DNA from: Actinomycetota bacterium
GTDB lineage: Bacteria > Actinomycetota > Acidimicrobiia > Acidimicrobiales > CADCSY01
Direction: 5' to 3'
Assembly (NCBI GenBank): GCA_016178435.1
Contig: JACOTK010000289.1
Span: 1 to 9,342, forward strand
DNA: 9,342 nt
Below the pieces are notes generated by a model. That model did no database searches. It was not told the origin of the DNA and saw nothing but the letters and a program-made list of their open reading frames with translations. Positions 6,676 through 9,342 of this stretch are shown here, in pieces (within the stretch, counting starts at the first letter, position 1; each line of letters begins with the position of its first letter). The translations under genes and the position numbers were made by a program.

Positions 6676-7662
6676 ATGTCAGATGTCGCCGCATCCTTGC
6701 GCCCCGACCGCACCTGTCATTTTCGACACGTGCTGTTGGACAGCGACCGTTGGGACGCGTACAAACCACGCCCGAGTGACATCGTGATCACCACGAGCAT
6801 GAAAGCGGGCACCACGTGGATGCAGACGATCGTGGCCTGCCTGTTGTTTCCCGATGGCCGCCAACCGGCCCCGACAAACGTTCTGTCCCCGTGGTTCGAC
6901 CTCTCGTTTCCCGCGGTCGGTGATGTCGTGGATCTCCTGGAAACCCAAAAGCACCGTCGCTTCGTGAAAAGCCACCTTCCGGCGAACGCCATCCGGTACT
7001 TCGATGAGGTTCGGTATCTCGTCATCGGGCGCGACGGGCGTGACGTGTTCATGTCACTTGTCAATCACTACGAGCGAATGAAACCCGAGATCATCGCGAT
7101 GGCGAACCACATGGCCCCGCCCGACATACCGCACATGCCGTTGTACTCGGAGGCCTTCGACTCCGACCCTCGTGCGTTCTTCGATCACTGGATCTCCACG
7201 GGGTCGGTGCCCTCGGAAGGCGACGGCTCACCGTTCTGGTCACACTTCGCGCACATCGCCTCGTGGTGGCCGTATCGACACCTCCCCAATGTGCGTCTCG
7301 TCCACTTCAATGATCTGCTGGTCGACCTGGAAGGCGAGATGCAAGCGATCGCCGAGTGGCTCGCCATCGACGTTCCCGAGCGCTTCTGGCCCGAAGTCGT
7401 CGAGCGCGCGACGTTCGCCTCCATGAAGGAAAACGCCGACGATGTGGCGCCGGTCCCCTTTGTCTTTGACGGCGGAGGCGACGGTTTCCTGCACAGTGGG
7501 ACCAACGGTCGCTGGCGTGATGTGCTCTCCGGTGATCAGCTGCAACGCTACGAAGCCCGCGTCAAGGCCGTGCTCACACCGGATTGCGCATCATGGTTGG
7601 AACACGGCTCGAACGCTGTGGCGACTGGCAAATCAGGCTCGCCTGGCTCGCCGAAACCGTAG
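6676..7662 (+). CDS. PAPS-dependent sulfotransferase domain protein
   Basis: A 328-residue cytosolic-type sulfotransferase that would transfer a sulfuryl group from PAPS to a hydroxyl or amine acceptor. Seen, numbered from ATG 6676: the 5'-phosphosulfate loop TSMKAGTTW (40-48, canonical TYPKSGTTW), the catalytic histidine in KSHLP (H100), the 3'-phosphate site IGRDGRDVFMS (R119 to S127), and a degenerate C-terminal nucleotide loop GTNGRW (275-280), where the usual GDWK has Arg in place of Asp. No signal peptide or membrane segment is visible. The acceptor cannot be predicted; actinobacterial relatives act on lipids, phenols or sterol-like compounds. GTG 6673 would add one residue. It is divergent from icd and convergent with metF; the 20-bp gap at 7663-7682 shows no hairpin. 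The C-terminal tail GKSGSPGSPKP comes from a short direct repeat GGCTCGCC and looks disordered. Confidence 0.9.
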   Translation: MSDVAASLRPDRTCHFRHVLLDSDRWDAYKPRPSDIVITTSMKAGTTWMQTIVACLLFPDGRQPAPTNVLSPWFDLSFPAVGDVVDLLETQKHRRFVKSHLPANAIRYFDEVRYLVIGRDGRDVFMSLVNHYERMKPEIIAMANHMAPPDIPHMPLYSEAFDSDPRAFFDHWISTGSVPSEGDGSPFWSHFAHIASWWPYRHLPNVRLVHFNDLLVDLEGEMQAIAEWLAIDVPERFWPEVVERATFASMKENADDVAPVPFVFDGGGDGFLHSGTNGRWRDVLSGDQLQRYEARVKAVLTPDCASWLEHGSNAVATGKSGSPGSPKP

Positions 7663-7682
7663 GTCCATCCTTCGTCCGGCGG

Positions 7683-8546
7683 TCAGCTCAGGGCGAGGTT
7701 GGCGTAGATCTCCCGCGTCGCGGTGGAGCGGTTGAGTGTGTAGAAGTGCAGCCCCGGGGCGCCGGCGTCGAGGAGCTCCCGGCAGAGCTCGGTTGCCGCC
7801 TCGACGCCGATCCGGCGGACCTCCTCGGGCTGGTCAGCCACCCCGCGCAACCGCTCGGCGAGCGCCTCGGGGAAGGCCGCGCCGGAGAGTCGGGCAAAAC
7901 GCTCGATCTGGCCGAGATTGGTCACCGGCATGATCCCGGGGACAACGGGCTTGTCCACGCCGAGAGCAGCGAGATCCTCAACCATCCGCAGGTAGTCGGC
8001 GGCTTGGAAGAAGAACTGCGTCACACCGAAATCCGCGAGCGCCAACTTTGCCGCCAGGTGGCGGCGGTCGTCGGTCGAGCTCGTTGAGCGGGGATGGCCT
8101 TCCGGGTGTGCGGCAACACCGATCGAGAAGGTCCCCCGCTCGCGGATCAACTCGACCAGCTCGTGGGCGAAGTGGAAGCTGTCGGCCACAGCCCCGTGGT
8201 CGGCTCCGTCAACCAGTGGATCGCCCGCCAACGCCAGGATGTTCTCGACACCCGCCTCTCGGTAGCCGTCGATGATGTCGATCAGCTCGTCGCGGCGGTG
8301 TCCCACACAGGTGAGATGTGCCATCGGGGTCATCGAGGTCTCCCGCAGGATGCGCACCACGATGTCGCGCGTGCGCTCTCGGGTGCTCCCGCCCGCGCCG
8401 TAGGTCACCGAAACGAAGGCCGGGTGCAGGGGCTCGAGCTCGACGAGTGCCTTCTCGAGTGCACGCTCGGCCTCGTCGGTCTTGGGGGGGAAGAACTCGA
8501 ACGAGATGCAACGCCGAGCCGCCAACAGCTCATGGATCTTTGCCAT
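7683..8546 (-). CDS. metF: Methylenetetrahydrofolate reductase
   Basis: A 287-residue FAD enzyme that reduces 5,10-methylene-THF to 5-methyl-THF for methionine synthesis. Seen: FEFFPPK (residues 16-22) with the catalytic glutamate E17 (E28 in E. coli), TYGAGGSTRERT (48-59), the flavin/folate motif ALAGDP with D109 (D120 in E. coli; the usual Arg of ALRGD is Ala here), AAHPEGHP (145-152), Q177 in TQFFFQ (Q183 in E. coli) and PGIMPVTN (203-210). The length matches bacterial MetF, which lacks the regulatory domain of the eukaryotic enzyme. It lies only 9 bp after folD, which makes its substrate, so an operon is likely. The start at ATG 8546 has TAGCGT exactly six bases upstream, suggesting an additional internal promoter; an AGGT further upstream is a poor ribosome binding site. 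Confidence 0.96.
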   Translation of the reverse strand: MAKIHELLAARRCISFEFFPPKTDEAERALEKALVELEPLHPAFVSVTYGAGGSTRERTRDIVVRILRETSMTPMAHLTCVGHRRDELIDIIDGYREAGVENILALAGDPLVDGADHGAVADSFHFAHELVELIRERGTFSIGVAAHPEGHPRSTSSTDDRRHLAAKLALADFGVTQFFFQAADYLRMVEDLAALGVDKPVVPGIMPVTNLGQIERFARLSGAAFPEALAERLRGVADQPEEVRRIGVEAATELCRELLDAGAPGLHFYTLNRSTATREIYANLALS

Positions 8547-8552
8547 GGTCGA

Positions 8553-8558
8553 ACGCTA
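8553..8558 (-). promoter_or_regulatory. Candidate -10 hexamer TAGCGT for metF, overlapping the folD stop codon
   Basis: TAGCGT, six bases (TCGACC), then ATG 8546. Its first three bases are the TAG stop codon of folD (8556-8558). No -35 match is visible within the end of folD. Confidence 0.45.
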
Positions 8559-9342
8559 CCTGCCGGCCGATCCCGAGGAGCCGGCGGCTCGCTCGGCAGC
8601 GGCGACCGTGTTGGCCAACAACATCGCGACCGTCGTCGGTCCCACACCGCCGAGACGAGGGGTGATCCAGCCCGCCACCTCGGCGACGGACTCGTCGACA
8701 TCGGAGACCAGACGCTTGCCTTCCCAGGTGATGCCACCGCCGATCACGGCCGCTCCGGTACGCACCATGTGCGGCTGGATCAGGTTGGGACTTCCCGCCG
8801 CCCCGATCACGATGTCGGCCCGCTGCGTGTGCTCGACCCAATTGGGAACTCCCGTGTGCACAACCGTGACCGCCGCATTCGCATGCGGACGCTTGAGTGA
8901 GAGCAAAAGAGCGAGCGGGCGCCCAAGAGTCACCCCTCGTCCGACGATCACGACATGGCGACCGGACACCGGCACCTCGTAGTGCGCGAGGATCGCCTGA
9001 ATACCGGCAGGCGTGCAGGGTAAAGGCCCCTGGGCGCCCATGACGAGGCGCCCGAGATTGGCGGGGTGCAAACCGTCGGCATCCTTGCCCGGGTCGATCG
9101 CCGCGAGAACCCGACTCTCGTCCACCGCCTCGGGCAACGGCAGCTGCACGATGAACGCATGCACCGCCGGATCGGCGTTGAAGTTCGCCACCGCCGCGAG
9201 CACCTCGTCGGTGTCCGCCTGGGAGCCAAGTCGGACGTCCGAGGACGCGAGTCCGAATGCCGCACATGCCTCGTGCTTCTTGCGCACGTAGCCGTCGCTC
9301 GCCGGGTCGTCACCGACGAGGATGGTGCCGAGCCCCGGCGTC
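8556..9342 (-). CDS. folD: Bifunctional methylenetetrahydrofolate dehydrogenase/methenyltetrahydrofolate cyclohydrolase, 5' end cut by the window
   Basis: 261 residues are visible and the frame is open to the right edge. The first residues, TPGLGTILVGDDPASDGYVRKK, match the conserved FolD segment near residue 35, so about 30 residues are missing; the GTG at 9287 is internal and not the start. The enzyme interconverts methylene-, methenyl- and 10-formyl-THF with NADP. Seen in the fragment: Y18 and catalytic K22 (YVRKK), the VQLPLP loop, DGLHPANLGRL, PCTPAGI, and the cofactor loop GRGVTLGRP (actinobacterial form of GRSxxVGxP). The C-terminal signature reads PRLGGVGPTT instead of the usual PVPGGVGPMT, and the usual DVG before it reads GGG. 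It ends in a Ser/Gly/Ala-rich tail. It is followed by metF after 9 bp. Confidence 0.95.
   Translation of the reverse strand, partial: TPGLGTILVGDDPASDGYVRKKHEACAAFGLASSDVRLGSQADTDEVLAAVANFNADPAVHAFIVQLPLPEAVDESRVLAAIDPGKDADGLHPANLGRLVMGAQGPLPCTPAGIQAILAHYEVPVSGRHVVIVGRGVTLGRPLALLLSLKRPHANAAVTVVHTGVPNWVEHTQRADIVIGAAGSPNLIQPHMVRTGAAVIGGGITWEGKRLVSDVDESVAEVAGWITPRLGGVGPTTVAMLLANTVAAAERAAGSSGSAGR

Noticed and set aside
5616..6779. Long plus-strand open frame (387 codons) opposite icd
   Set aside because: Antisense of a fully conserved isocitrate dehydrogenase; low-complexity composition and no motif. It also overlaps the sulfotransferase start.
7663..7682. Terminator between the convergent sulfotransferase and metF genes
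   Set aside because: The 20-bp gap has no inverted repeat or T-run; the nearby GGCTCGCC copies are direct repeats inside the sulfotransferase C-terminus.
9285..9287. GTG 9287 as the start of folD
   Set aside because: The frame continues upstream to the window edge with conserved FolD residues, including the YVRKK catalytic segment that straddles this codon.

Overview
The window is GC-rich, densely packed chromosomal DNA with short intergenic gaps. It reads as an actinobacterium, possibly of the Acidimicrobiia type. This is inferred from base composition, from actinobacterial-looking FolD, MetF and SCP2 proteins, and from TANNNT -10 hexamers placed exactly six bases before ATG/GTG starts. The lineage cannot be fixed from sequence reading alone.

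Layout, left to right: (1) a minus-strand AAA+ ATPase of the DUF4143 family runs off the left edge, and a perfect 23-bp tandem repeat array (about 3.6 copies) sits just upstream of its start. (2) A minus-strand protein of unknown function with a lipocalin/AttH-like motif is divergent from a plus-strand SCP2-type lipid-carrier protein. (3) Three minus-strand metabolic genes follow: NADP-type isocitrate dehydrogenase (icd), an NAD(P)-dependent aldehyde dehydrogenase, and malate dehydrogenase (mdh). Transcription runs from icd towards mdh. (4) A plus-strand PAPS-dependent sulfotransferase is divergent from icd. (5) A minus-strand folate pair, folD then metF, is separated by 9 bp; folD is cut by the right edge.

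The genes are mostly housekeeping metabolism. Icd and Mdh are TCA-cycle enzymes. FolD and MetF act consecutively in one-carbon metabolism (5,10-methylene-THF interconversion, then reduction to 5-methyl-THF). The SCP2 protein, the unknown protein, the aldehyde dehydrogenase and the sulfotransferase could belong to lipid or sterol metabolism, but only context supports that.

The strongest unexpected signals are regulatory. Five of the seven starts whose upstream sequence is visible and that could be scored for a -10 show TANNNT-N6-RTG, the geometry of leaderless transcripts; mdh and the aldehyde dehydrogenase instead carry Shine-Dalgarno sequences. The metF -10 hexamer begins with the stop codon of folD. 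The DUF4143 gene has an iteron-like array over its predicted promoter and looser codon use than its neighbours. I found no CRISPR array, RNA gene, insertion sequence or phage gene, and no stretch above 300 bases lacks a gene.
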